The notes: generated by a model not told the origin, from the letters alone. 64,000 nt of DNA from JAVBNA01 sp031551875 (GCA_031551875.1 JAVBNA010000030.1:1-64000); one strand, 5' to 3'; shown: positions 35,063 through 43,565, counted from the first letter of the stretch. Made by a program: numbers and translations.

Positions 35063-35094
35063 GTGACAGGCAGGCCGGATAATCGGACTGTCAC
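35063..35094. repeat. Hairpin GTGACAG/CTGTCAC
   Basis: Nested inverted repeat (outer GTGACAG, inner CCG-gataat-CGG) in the non-coding stretch 35043-35384, immediately before a larger perfect inverted repeat. Confidence 0.5.
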
Positions 35095-35101
35095 TTAGGC
35101 T

Positions 35102-35161
35102 TCCCGACGAATAGCAGCAGCATTCACGGTGCGCCGCGCATACTGCTGCTATTCGTCGGGA
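35102..35161. repeat. Perfect 19-bp inverted repeat, 22-base loop
   Basis: TCCCGACGAATAGCAGCAG and its exact complement. No T-run follows on either strand, so not an ordinary terminator. Candidate for an oriT structure or a recombination site; undecided. Confidence 0.55.
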
Positions 35162-35323
35162 GAACGGCCGACATGCCCATTTCCCTATCTCTGATTTGAT
35201 GGACAAAGCTGAACCTTTTATGCTGTTCTCTTGTTTGGGGGAAACTGCTTTTACACAAGATTTTCTGGCGTGCCTTTATTCTGGATTCTGTTGCAACAAT
35301 ACAGAATAATACGTATTTTTTCT

Positions 35324-35352
35324 GCGCTAACCGTTTCGGTTGGCGCTTTTTT
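35324..35352 (+). terminator. Terminator/attenuator upstream of the ankyrin gene
   Basis: GCGCTAACCG/CGGTTGGCGC with a 3-base loop and T6. It lies 33 bases upstream of the next start codon. Confidence 0.75.
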
Positions 35353-35384
35353 CTATCCAAATCTAACCCGAAAGGAGCCACCCC

Positions 35385-36203
35385 ATGAAATCCTACCCCC
35401 ACGGCACCATCCTCTCCGATAACCTCTATCTCTCAGAAACCCGCACCGCCATCCCTCGCCTCTTCGTCATTGACGACGGTAACACCGCATACCCCATCTA
35501 TCCCGGCCACAACATCACCGTCGCTGAAACCCTGGATGACGGGCAGCGGGCCTATGTCACCCATATGCCCCTGGCGCCCTCCCGTGAAAACGACCTGGAA
35601 GGAAATCATTATATATCCTTCCAGTCGCGCTTTACCCTACGTGATGATGAACTCGTCTCTTCGGTCGGTGAGCTGTCTTCAGATGAACAACGCCTCTTCG
35701 ACACCTACCGTGATATCTATGAACAGCGCGGCTACACGCAGGAAAAGCCAATCCAGCACATGGAAGCGCAGCTGCTTGGCCAACGAAGCCTTTACCACAG
35801 CATCAAGCAGGACGACCATCAGGAGGTCAAGCGATTGCTGGACAGCGGCGTCACGCCCAATCCGGAGGGCATGGACAACCAGCCGCTTCACGCCGCCGCC
35901 ACCTTTCATGCAAAGCGGTCAGCCCATGAGTTGCTTGCCCATGGGGCCAATGTCAACGCTCTGAACTGGAGTCTCAAAAGCGCCCTCGATCTCGCCATCC
36001 AGAGCAACGACGTTCAAATGGCCGATACCCTCATCACCCATGGGGCCGATCCGGATCTCTCCATCGGTGATGAAAATGTCTTTGCGTACAGCCGGGAGAT
36101 GAAAAATGTCCTCTCAAAAACCGCCGACAATCTAAGCTCCCACGCTGAACTGGCCATGGAAACACCGGTGTCCAGACCGGTCATGAGGGGGCGACGGGCA
36201 TGA
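35385..36203 (+). CDS. Ankyrin-repeat protein of the transfer region
   Basis: 272 residues. The first ~115 residues are unrecognised (YPHGTILSDNLYLSETRTAIP start); about residues 130-235 are ankyrin repeats (SLYHSIKQDDHQEVKRLLDSG, NQPLHAAATFHAKRSAHELL, KSALDLAIQSNDVQMADTLI). No signal peptide. It overlaps the coupling-protein gene by 4 bases, so it probably belongs to the transfer module. Starts after GAAAGGAGCCACCCC. Confidence 0.8.
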   Translation: MKSYPHGTILSDNLYLSETRTAIPRLFVIDDGNTAYPIYPGHNITVAETLDDGQRAYVTHMPLAPSRENDLEGNHYISFQSRFTLRDDELVSSVGELSSDEQRLFDTYRDIYEQRGYTQEKPIQHMEAQLLGQRSLYHSIKQDDHQEVKRLLDSGVTPNPEGMDNQPLHAAATFHAKRSAHELLAHGANVNALNWSLKSALDLAIQSNDVQMADTLITHGADPDLSIGDENVFAYSREMKNVLSKTADNLSSHAELAMETPVSRPVMRGRRA

Positions 36204-38311
36204 AAACGAACAATGCCATAGACCATGGTTTCCATAAGCAAAGACGGCTCGTCCGTCTTTTTTCTTTTCTTATTCTGTCTATTCTCCTGTATGTGGTGTT
36301 CAGCGCCGTCCTGTCCCTCCTACTCACCGGCATAGCCAATCTGAACGCTACCTTAAAAAATTCCGGCACAGAACCCCCGCCGCTGTTTCTCTGGCGGTAC
36401 CTGGTCGTCCCGTATGGAATCAGCCCCTTGCCGGTCGTACTCATCACACTCATGGTGTCGCTGCTGGGCTTCATCCGGGTTTCCAACTTTGCCCTGCGAA
36501 TCATCAAACCCAAAACCATGGTAGAGGGCAGCTCCCGGTGGGCGACGAAAAAGGAAATACGCAAATACCTGTTTCCCGTCCCCAAAAACGACCTGGCCTC
36601 CGCTACAAAGTCCGGTATCATTTTAGCCGCTGACGAAAAAAACTACTACATTGACAGCGAGACGGTCAACAGCCTGACCGTCGGTGCGACCCGCAGCGGC
36701 AAGGGACAATTTTTTGTACTCCCCACAATCCGCTTTATTGCGCTGAGCGGCAACAAACATAGTATGCTGCTCAACGACCCCAAGGGAGAATTGGCCGAAA
36801 ACTCCTACTATCTTCTCAAAAATGCCGGGTACAAGGTCGTCATCCTCAACTTTCGTGAACCCAAAAATTCATCCCGTTGGAATCCGCTGTCCATCATCAT
36901 TCAGGAATACATTGACGGTATAAACAGCGAGGATGGGGACATCTCCAAAGCCTGTGAGCTGGTCGGTGAGCTGGCGCTGACGCTCACACAGAACAAGCAC
37001 TCCGATCCCATCTGGCCGGAAAGCGCCAAATCTCTCTTGTCTGCCATTATTCTGTATCTCCTGGAAGAAGGGTATAAACACAATTGTCTCGATAGGCTCA
37101 ATATGTACTCAGTCAATACCTTCCTGTGCGAATTCGGCTCCAAAATCGTGGTGGTCAACAAACGGGAAACCACGCAACTCGACATCTTCTTTGAAAACCT
37201 TCCAATCGGCAACCCGGCCAAGCTTGCCTACACCACCTCAAATTTTGCCAAAGGCGAAATGCGCAGCTCCATTTTCTCCACCCTGGCGTCCAATCTGCAA
37301 ATCTTCACCGACACCGGCATTGCGTCCCTGACCGCCGCCAACGACATAACCATTGACGACCTGGTGAATCCTGACCGTCCCTGCGCCATCTTCATGGTCG
37401 TGCCGGATGAAAAGACCAACCGCCACGTGCTGGCGTCGCTGTTCATCACGCAGTGTTATTCCCGCCTGGTGGACATCGCATCCCATGCGCCCCGGCAAAA
37501 GCTCAAACAACGTGTTATGGTACTGCTCGATGAGTTTAGCAATATGACACGGATACCTGATTTTGAAACGAAAATTTCCGTATCCCTGGGCCGCAATATT
37601 CTGTTTAACCTGTTTATTCAGGACATCGAGCAGCTTGAAGGAAAATATGACAAAAGCACCGCCAAGACCATCATCGGCAACTGCGGAAACTATATTTACA
37701 TCAATTCGCTGTCCAAGGAAACCAATGAACACACCTCCGCGATCCTCGGCAAACAGACCGTGGAATATCAGACCTACATGGGCGACCTGACCGACGTTGT
37801 GGAAAACCGGCTCAACACCCACCTCAAAGGCCGTGAGCTGATGACCCCCGACGAGCTGGGCCGGATGGAATTTGGAGAGGCCGTTGTGATTCGGCAGCGC
37901 TGCTATCCCATCCGCACCAAAATTGACCCCTTTTTCAAGCTCGACGTACCCATCATACCTATCTTTGAAATGGAGATTCCGCGATCAACGGTCAGCTACA
38001 AAGACACTCTGTTTCCCTTTGCGCTGCTGAATACAGCGCCCGTATACGTCCCGCCCGCACCAGTTTCCGATGAGATCAGGGAAGCCGACGACCACACACA
38101 AAACGCCCATCTGTCCAAGATGAACACACTCACAGAGGGCCGGTTCGGCAGCGCCCTCCAAACCGGGGAATTCGATCAGTGCAAAAAGATGATCGACGGG
38201 TATCTATTCCGCAAAAAAATCAGCCAGCCCGAATCCATGCTCCTGCGTACCATTGTCAGTGAATTCCGCGACAAAGCCATGGTACCGGTCGGGCAAATCT
38301 TACTCGATTAA
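36200..38311 (+). CDS. VirD4/TraG-type coupling ATPase
   Basis: 703 residues: two N-terminal membrane segments (about 15-45 and 70-95), then the ATPase domain with Walker A VGATRSGKGQ (near residue 165), LNDPKGELAENS, and Walker B VMVLLDEFSNM (near 440). It links the relaxase-DNA complex to a type IV secretion channel. The C-terminal ~80 residues (after VYVPPAPVSDE) are a variable tail. No channel genes accompany it. Confidence 0.93.
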   Translation: MKTNNAIDHGFHKQRRLVRLFSFLILSILLYVVFSAVLSLLLTGIANLNATLKNSGTEPPPLFLWRYLVVPYGISPLPVVLITLMVSLLGFIRVSNFALRIIKPKTMVEGSSRWATKKEIRKYLFPVPKNDLASATKSGIILAADEKNYYIDSETVNSLTVGATRSGKGQFFVLPTIRFIALSGNKHSMLLNDPKGELAENSYYLLKNAGYKVVILNFREPKNSSRWNPLSIIIQEYIDGINSEDGDISKACELVGELALTLTQNKHSDPIWPESAKSLLSAIILYLLEEGYKHNCLDRLNMYSVNTFLCEFGSKIVVVNKRETTQLDIFFENLPIGNPAKLAYTTSNFAKGEMRSSIFSTLASNLQIFTDTGIASLTAANDITIDDLVNPDRPCAIFMVVPDEKTNRHVLASLFITQCYSRLVDIASHAPRQKLKQRVMVLLDEFSNMTRIPDFETKISVSLGRNILFNLFIQDIEQLEGKYDKSTAKTIIGNCGNYIYINSLSKETNEHTSAILGKQTVEYQTYMGDLTDVVENRLNTHLKGRELMTPDELGRMEFGEAVVIRQRCYPIRTKIDPFFKLDVPIIPIFEMEIPRSTVSYKDTLFPFALLNTAPVYVPPAPVSDEIREADDHTQNAHLSKMNTLTEGRFGSALQTGEFDQCKKMIDGYLFRKKISQPESMLLRTIVSEFRDKAMVPVGQILLD

Positions 38312-38327
38312 AACTGCATACAACGCG

Positions 38328-38369
38328 AAACCGGCCTTTGATGAATCAATCACCAGAGGCCGGTTTTTT
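38328..38369 (+). terminator. Terminator after the coupling ATPase
   Basis: AACCGGCCT/AGGCCGGTT stem followed by TTTTTTG. Confidence 0.85.
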
Positions 38370-38406
38370 GCGCCCATTCTTATACAGACGAAAGGAAACG
38401 AAAGAA

Positions 38407-39438
38407 ATGAACGATCAGCAGATTATGAGATGTAGAAGAGAGAACCCGTTTGTCCAGTTGGATAAAAATATAGCCGATAACCCCAGCCTGTCAATGCAAG
38501 CCAAAGGGCTGCTGCTGTATATTTTCAGCAAACCGGAGAATTGGATTGTCCGTGTGAACGACGTCGTCAAACAGATGGCGAACGGTCGGGATGCGGTTTT
38601 ATCTACGCTTAGAGAACTCAAAAAACATGGATATTTGGTGCTCGAAAAAGTCATTGACGAAAAACGGCGGATCGTTTGTAGCCGGTACAGGGCTTATGAA
38701 ATGCCCCTCGACACGCCGCTGGAAGGTGGTCGTGTCTTCATGCGCATGAACGACGGCACGGAAACTCTCCTGGAAGAGCTGGTTGAGGCAAAACCCAGCA
38801 AAAAAAGTACACCACTGGATAAGAAAGAAAATTCAATCGAAACCACTCCAGAAACGGATTTCCAGTTTGTGGAAACCATACAAGAGGTACGACCAGATCC
38901 AGTGTATTCAGTTGTTGAGTTTCCACAAACTGGTTTTCCGGATACGGACTTTCCGGATCGGGGAAACCCGACTCTTAATAAGAATGAGTATAGTAATAAT
39001 GAGTTTAATAAAAAGAAGAATAACTTCTCTCCAAACTCTTCCTTCATTCCTTCTCCTGACCTCGATTTGGAGAAGGAAGAGAACGAAAGAGGAATTGACG
39101 GAGATTCTGTGAAATTCCCGGAAATTGAATACGCCTATCTCGAACCCATGGACGACAGCGTGAATCCCCGATTGGAAGAAATCAAGCTACTCATCCGGAG
39201 ACTTTGGGGGAAGAAGCGCCTGTTTGTCAAGGATGAAACACTGTATAAGAAAGAAATCCGGGGACTGCTCTCTCATCTGACCTGGCGTCATATCCAGTGG
39301 GTGCTAGAACGCTTTGACAATGCAGCGCGTGAAAGGGACATACTCAACGTCAGTGGGTACCTGTCCAGCCTGATCATCGATTCGTGTACCAGTGCGGAAA
39401 ATACATGGGATATGCCCATGCCCGGAGAGGTGTTATAA
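38407..39438 (+). CDS. Replication-initiator-like protein with N-terminal winged helix
   Basis: 343 residues from the ATG at 38407. Residues 1-85 form the helix-turn-helix typical of plasmid/element RepA N-terminal and replisome-organizer proteins (NPFVQLDKNIADNPSLSMQAKGLLLYIFS, VKQMANGRDAVLSTLRELKKHGYL). A long polar Asn/Ser/Glu linker (about 120-235) follows, and a C-terminal helical domain (LLIRRLWGKKRLFVKD to the end). It may start replication of the excised circle. Not proven to be an initiator. Confidence 0.75.
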   Translation: MNDQQIMRCRRENPFVQLDKNIADNPSLSMQAKGLLLYIFSKPENWIVRVNDVVKQMANGRDAVLSTLRELKKHGYLVLEKVIDEKRRIVCSRYRAYEMPLDTPLEGGRVFMRMNDGTETLLEELVEAKPSKKSTPLDKKENSIETTPETDFQFVETIQEVRPDPVYSVVEFPQTGFPDTDFPDRGNPTLNKNEYSNNEFNKKKNNFSPNSSFIPSPDLDLEKEENERGIDGDSVKFPEIEYAYLEPMDDSVNPRLEEIKLLIRRLWGKKRLFVKDETLYKKEIRGLLSHLTWRHIQWVLERFDNAARERDILNVSGYLSSLIIDSCTSAENTWDMPMPGEVL

Positions 39439-39447
39439 AACAAAAGG

Positions 39448-39474
39448 CACTTTGTCCCATCGTGGTACAAAGTG
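39448..39474. repeat. Palindrome copy 4
   Basis: CACTTTGTCCCA ... GGTACAAAGTG, 20 bases before the next start codon and 10 bases after the preceding stop. Confidence 0.8.
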
Positions 39475-39493
39475 GAATAGGATGTGAAATGTT

Positions 39494-39892
39494 ATGAGAA
39501 AAATTATTATGCCGGTCAGCCCAAAGGAGGTCAGGCAAATTTTAATTGGTGAGAAAACCTGTCTGCTTAAAAAATACCGGCCTCGCAGCCCGGTGGGAAA
39601 TATTCTGCTGTACGTCGCGCCTCCGTTTCGATACTTGCACCCGGATCCACTCTATCACCAAATCCTTGGAGAAGTGATGGTTGTGGACATCGTGGAGGCC
39701 GAACCGTCGTACATATGGCAGCAGTATGGCTACCGATCAGGGCTGTCAAGACAGGAATTTGACCGGCAGTATAAATCTTCAAAGCGAGCTGCGGCCTATC
39801 TGCTGGACAACCCCATTTCTTACGGGCAGCCTCGCCAGCTTAATGAATATGGCTTTGAAAAAACGATCCGCAGCTTTGTCTATGTAAAATAA
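39494..39892 (+). CDS. ASCH/PUA-like domain protein
   Basis: 132 residues with IIMPVSPKEVRQILIGEKTCLLKKYRP, the pattern of ASCH/PUA-like RNA-binding folds, then LLYVAPPFRY and VVDIVEAEPSYIWQQYG. Flanked on both sides by copies of the palindrome family. Function unknown. Confidence 0.65.
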   Translation: MRKIIMPVSPKEVRQILIGEKTCLLKKYRPRSPVGNILLYVAPPFRYLHPDPLYHQILGEVMVVDIVEAEPSYIWQQYGYRSGLSRQEFDRQYKSSKRAAAYLLDNPISYGQPRQLNEYGFEKTIRSFVYVK

Positions 39893-39893
39893 C

Positions 39894-39920
39894 CACTTTG
39901 TCCCACGATGGGACAAAGTG
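39894..39920. repeat. Palindrome copy 5, directly before a ribosome site
   Basis: CACTTTGTCCCAC-G-ATGGGACAAAGTG, nearly perfect. It ends 3 bases before GAAGGAG and 15 bases before the ATG at 39936, so on RNA it would form a hairpin against the ribosome site. Confidence 0.85.
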
Positions 39921-39935
39921 AGAAGGAGAAAGAAC

Positions 39936-40433
39936 ATGAATTGTTACCATCACACTGACATCACAGCCAATAGATTTTGCGTTCGTTGCGGCCAACCCTT
40001 TTGTGCGGCCTGTTTGGATTCAGACGGATATTGTGAGAATTGCTACTATGCAGTCCAAGCGGAGGAAGATGGGCTGCGACGTTACGCCCGTCGCCGAAAA
40101 CGATCTTTTTTTCTGTTAATCGTGTCACCCATTCCGATTATTCTTTGGCTAATATTCGGTTTGCAATTCGCCGTGCGCGGTTCACTGCTGGAATCCGTCA
40201 TTGTCGCTTTTATTGTCACGTCACCCTGGGGAATTGTCTCGGCATTTATCCGGGGCGACCGTAACCGGTCGGATACAGAACGTCTGATTGAGGCCATTCA
40301 GATGCATGACGCCGGTTGCCTATTTATGCTGCTTAGGCTTATTTTTGCTCTCACTATGGGTGTGATCCGATGGATATTAGCCTATTTTATTGTGACCGGT
40401 AAGGCAATTGGGTTTTTGCTCACACACAAATAA
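39936..40433 (+). CDS. Zinc-finger membrane protein of unknown function
   Basis: 165 residues. N-terminal B-box-like zinc site (MNCYHHTDITANRFCVRCGQ, then CAACLDSDGYCENCY), a basic linker, and three membrane segments (about 58-80, 84-105, 133-160). The start at 39936 follows GAAGGAGAAAGAAC. Confidence 0.7.
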   Translation: MNCYHHTDITANRFCVRCGQPFCAACLDSDGYCENCYYAVQAEEDGLRRYARRRKRSFFLLIVSPIPIILWLIFGLQFAVRGSLLESVIVAFIVTSPWGIVSAFIRGDRNRSDTERLIEAIQMHDAGCLFMLLRLIFALTMGVIRWILAYFIVTGKAIGFLLTHK

Positions 40434-40630
40434 ATGGGGTATTTTTCCACTTGACCTAGAAATCCTGTTTGACTACGATTGAGTTGAACGAGCGTTTTTT
40501 CTGGTATATCAAGCAACCCCATAGAGCACTCGGAAACTATTATTTCTTCATCTTTATGCTAAAAGAGTTAAAGTTCGTTTAGCTTACCCGTTTGAATATC
40601 TTGATTTACTTTACAATACAGGTACATAAC

Positions 40631-41029
40631 TCATGAATCTTCCGGTGATTTCAATAGATTCTGTAAAAATTTAATTGTGGCATCCTGATTTGTGCTATTT
40701 AATAAGCGAACAAGGAGTAGTACCTCCTGTTCTTTTGACGAGAGTTGACATAAAGGCTTTGAAAGAAATTCCAAGTTAATTTTTGATGATAATAAGTAAT
40801 CAAGTGGAACATTATATATTTTCGCTAATTTGATTAACGTGCGTGCTGAGGGCTGAGTTTTGCCCACCTCATAATAGGAATATGTAGACCTTTCGAGCCC
40901 AAGCATTTCGGCCACTTTACTCTGCGAAAGTTCAAATATGTGTCGAAGCAGTTTTAAGTTGTACGTAAGATTGCCTTCGTTCAATTCCATCGAGAAAAAT
41001 TCCCTTCGCTTTAATTTATTGATTTTCAT
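40631..41029 (-). CDS. XRE-family helix-turn-helix regulator
   Basis: 132 residues; the HTH spans about 23-80 (LRHIFELSQSKVAEMLGLERSTYSYYEVGK), followed by a short C-terminal helix bundle. Its ATG overlaps the stop of the GHKL kinase (ATGA), so the two are coupled. A likely repressor controlling element transfer or the signalling block. Confidence 0.88.
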   Translation of the reverse strand: MKINKLKRREFFSMELNEGNLTYNLKLLRHIFELSQSKVAEMLGLERSTYSYYEVGKTQPSARTLIKLAKIYNVPLDYLLSSKINLEFLSKPLCQLSSKEQEVLLLVRLLNSTNQDATIKFLQNLLKSPEDS

Positions 41030-42477
41030 ATCACGGAAACTAAAACACCTGAATTAAGTTGATTAATTTCATCGCTTCGATATGAAACGATGTTGTAATT
41101 ATTTTTATTATTAAATCGAATACATATCTTCTTGGTAAAGCGATAATCCGACATATACTCTGTTATAAATAGGCTGGCACTATACTTCCTTAATATTTCA
41201 AAAGTTGTCATAAAGCCAGTTCCACTACCGCCTCTCTCAGCATAGGTGGTTATCTTCCTAATACCAAGATTTCGCAATGTGTCAATCTCGAAAGGAATTC
41301 CACTGTCCTCAAATACCAATTCAAAGCAATTCTCAAAAATTCCAATTGAAATTAAAATGCGTCTACTTTCCGCACTTTTCGTTGCAATAATGGCATTTTC
41401 AGTATGATCGGCGATTAAGGTCGAAAGTTCTATCTCATTTATGATGTGCTGTGTTAAATATTTTATGTCCCCGGTAATAAGCAGTTCCAAATCAATATCA
41501 TATTCAAAAGCTTTTTCTCTCATGTATCGAAGAACGCTGTCAATGATTGGCACACCTGTTGATGCCAATGTTGTGTTTTTTCTTTGTTGGTTTTTAATGG
41601 CATGAAACCGTTCTTTGCGAAAACTAGTAAGCATGTCCAGAATTGTTTTTCCTGCACTCTGCAAGTATTCTATATTTCCTGTCCCCGCTTTTACTATAAA
41701 ATCCCTTACGGCATCTTCCATAGCAGGTATGATTTTGCTGTCTCTATGGATTAGGCTAGAGGAAAACTCATTCTGATTTTGTAGCTGTTTGATCTGCTCA
41801 TCTTTGTCCGCTATGATTTGATTCAGATCATCAAGTTCTTTTTTCCTCTGTCTTTCCAAATATAAATTTTTGATGCCATTTCTCCACCAAATGATAATCC
41901 CAATCAGACACAGAAGAATGCCGCTTAATGCGAAAATACGAATATCATAAAAATGGCTTTTCGGATTGAAAATTAAAACTGATAAAAAAACAATAATACT
42001 GATGAGCACACCTAATCGGCCTGCTCCTTTTTTTTGGAAAAACGAAAAGCCCTTTCTGAACCGTTTTAAGCGGAAGGGAAGTAAAATCAAGACAGGTTGC
42101 AAAATAATGGATATTACAATCATTGCTGAATCGTTGATTGTCATAAAAGCAATATCAAGAAAGAAACCAGCCAAAAAATTAGATAACAAATATGTAATAT
42201 AGCTTATTGACAGCGAGATGGACGCTACAGTTATTGCCATTTCAATTTGTGTTTTAGTTATAATGACGATAAACAAACTCACTAAAATTACCATTATAAC
42301 AATCCCAACGTCAGGACTCCAAAGCCTTATCTCATATACAATAAAAGAAAGGAAAAAAGAGAATAATGTTGTAGATATAATTTTCCAGACAGTCACATTT
42401 TTATAGTTCAGGATCTTGACATATAAAATAAGGCTATAAAAGATCAGTGCAAAATATTTAATGAGAGTGATCAACAT
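41026..42477 (-). CDS. GHKL-type sensor histidine kinase (AgrC-like layout)
   Basis: 483 residues: six or so membrane segments in the first ~195 residues, a coiled coil (LERQRKKELDDLNQIIADKDEQIKQLQNQ), a helical phosphoacceptor region with SSLIHRDSKIIPAMEDAVRDF, and a C-terminal GHKL ATPase domain (IADHTENAIIATKS as N-box; FEDSGIPF as G1; GGSGTGFMTTFEIL as G2). The polytopic sensor resembles receptors for secreted peptides. Next to it are a candidate peptide ORF and a response regulator. Confidence 0.88.
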   Translation of the reverse strand: MLITLIKYFALIFYSLILYVKILNYKNVTVWKIISTTLFSFFLSFIVYEIRLWSPDVGIVIMVILVSLFIVIITKTQIEMAITVASISLSISYITYLLSNFLAGFFLDIAFMTINDSAMIVISIILQPVLILLPFRLKRFRKGFSFFQKKGAGRLGVLISIIVFLSVLIFNPKSHFYDIRIFALSGILLCLIGIIIWWRNGIKNLYLERQRKKELDDLNQIIADKDEQIKQLQNQNEFSSSLIHRDSKIIPAMEDAVRDFIVKAGTGNIEYLQSAGKTILDMLTSFRKERFHAIKNQQRKNTTLASTGVPIIDSVLRYMREKAFEYDIDLELLITGDIKYLTQHIINEIELSTLIADHTENAIIATKSAESRRILISIGIFENCFELVFEDSGIPFEIDTLRNLGIRKITTYAERGGSGTGFMTTFEILRKYSASLFITEYMSDYRFTKKICIRFNNKNNYNIVSYRSDEINQLNSGVLVSVI

Positions 42478-42507
42478 AGAAATCTTCTCCTGATTCGCAA
42501 AAATCTA

Positions 42508-42522
42508 CAATTTCTTACAATA
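42508..42522. promoter_or_regulatory. Operator-like 15-mer upstream of the kinase and peptide ORF
   Basis: CAATTTCTTACAATA resembles the 15-bp tandem units upstream of the response regulator (11 of 15 positions shared with CAGTTTCCTACATTC). It lies 31 bases before the kinase start and 83 before the peptide ORF. Confidence 0.4.
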
Positions 42523-42604
42523 ATCTACCCAATAGACAAATCCAGTTTGTAGGCTCATTTCCCGTACCCTTGTATGCAAGAAAGCATACAAGGAGGGAGC
42601 AATT

Positions 42605-42661
42605 ATGTGGGCACGTCTCATGAGAGTTTGGGAAGCAGTTTGCAGATCAATGGCACTGTAA
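42605..42661 (+). CDS. 18-residue peptide ORF, candidate signal
   Basis: ATG behind AAGGAGGGAGCAATT opens MWARLMRVWEAVCRSMAL. The ribosome site is preceded by a 9-bp hairpin (CTTGTATGC/GCATACAAG) and the ORF is followed by a terminator, so it forms its own small unit, opposite in direction to the kinase and response regulator that flank it. Peptide signal, leader peptide or small RNA are all possible. Confidence 0.5.
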   Translation: MWARLMRVWEAVCRSMAL

Positions 42662-42677
42662 AACATAGGCATGAAGG

Positions 42678-42712
42678 CAGTCGGCGAGCAATCGTCGGCT
42701 GTTTTTTTATAG
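42678..42712 (+). terminator. Terminator of the peptide ORF unit
   Basis: CAGTCGGCGA/TCGTCGGCTG stem (with G-U pairs) followed by T7. The T-run overlaps the stop of the converging response regulator. Confidence 0.75.
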
Positions 42713-43498
42713 GTCATTTTTGATTTTGTTGGCATAGTAATAAATAAACTCAGTAATCGTCGGTGCACCCTTCAAGGAGTTAATGCGAGCGGTATAGTAC
42801 TTAGCTAGATCATCGATGTCAGAACTTCGCCAAGCTTTATCAATTGCATTTTGCATGGCTCGCTCCACGCTGGCGTCGGTTACGCCAAATTTTTGTCCCA
42901 GAACGGTGCAAATGCTTGTTTCATCCTTCTCAATCAAAATCAGAATTGCCTCTAGCAGATATTTCCGTCCCAAGACCTTTGGATTGATGCCGATGAGATC
43001 CATTTCAGCGTCAATCCGCTTTCTAATCCGTCGCTTATACTCCTTTAAAGATTCCACAGTGGTACGCTCTAGCGGAATTCCTCGTTGTCTAGTGCTACTA
43101 TGAATGCTACTTTTGATTGAACGCAGAAATTCAACAACACTCTTAGCACTGTAGTCCTCCTGAAGCTTACACATAATAAAATCTGCCCCCCATTGGCGGG
43201 CTTGCTCATAGGTAACAACACTCGTATTGTGCGTCGTTACCAAAATGTATGGGACATAAGAAAGATTGCTCTCCTTCAGTTGTAGCAAAAGGAGAAGCCC
43301 GTTTCCTCCACCTTTGTGCAATTCCAAATCTAGGATGATTGCATCAGGCAGGTTTGCTTTTACGAATTCCAAAGCTCGGAATGAATTATTTTCTGAGCCG
43401 ATTAGACGGACATCGTTCAACGTATCGATGTAATCTGAAATTGCCTGACGTTCGCTTGGTTGATCTTCTACGAGTAAGATAGTCAGTTCTTTTTCCAT
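42707..43498 (-). CDS. Response regulator with Spo0A-like DNA-binding domain
   Basis: 263 residues. Receiver domain with the acidic pair in LLVEDQPSE, phospho-acceptor Asp57 in AIILDLELHKGG, a Thr in YILVTTHN and Lys in FIMCKLQ. The C-terminal ~110 residues match the Spo0A_C domain (MDLIGINPKVLGRKYLLEAI, then DASVERAMQNAIDKAWRSSD and PTITEFIYYYANKI). Spo0A-type output domains are otherwise mostly the chromosomal sporulation master regulator; here one is on a mobile element with a kinase. Start at 43498 after GGTGA; an upstream ATG/TTG start is possible. Confidence 0.9.
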   Translation of the reverse strand: MEKELTILLVEDQPSERQAISDYIDTLNDVRLIGSENNSFRALEFVKANLPDAIILDLELHKGGGNGLLLLLQLKESNLSYVPYILVTTHNTSVVTYEQARQWGADFIMCKLQEDYSAKSVVEFLRSIKSSIHSSTRQRGIPLERTTVESLKEYKRRIRKRIDAEMDLIGINPKVLGRKYLLEAILILIEKDETSICTVLGQKFGVTDASVERAMQNAIDKAWRSSDIDDLAKYYTARINSLKGAPTITEFIYYYANKIKNDL

Positions 43499-43520
43499 AA
43501 TGTTTTTCACCATTCTTAAC

Positions 43521-43565
43521 ATGTTTGATACATTTCAATTTTTAACATTCCAGTTTCCTACATTC
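43521..43565. promoter_or_regulatory. Three tandem 15-bp repeats upstream of the response regulator
   Basis: ATGTTTGATACATTT, CAATTTTTAACATTC and CAGTTTCCTACATTC lie end to end, 22 bases upstream of the start. Tandem spacing suggests an activator or repressor site, perhaps for the response regulator itself. Confidence 0.5.

Noticed and set aside
40434..40630. Possible transposase tail (LNERFFWYIKQPHRALG)
   Set aside because: Only about 17 suggestive residues in a short frame; too little to call an IS remnant. Otherwise nothing recognisable in this gap.
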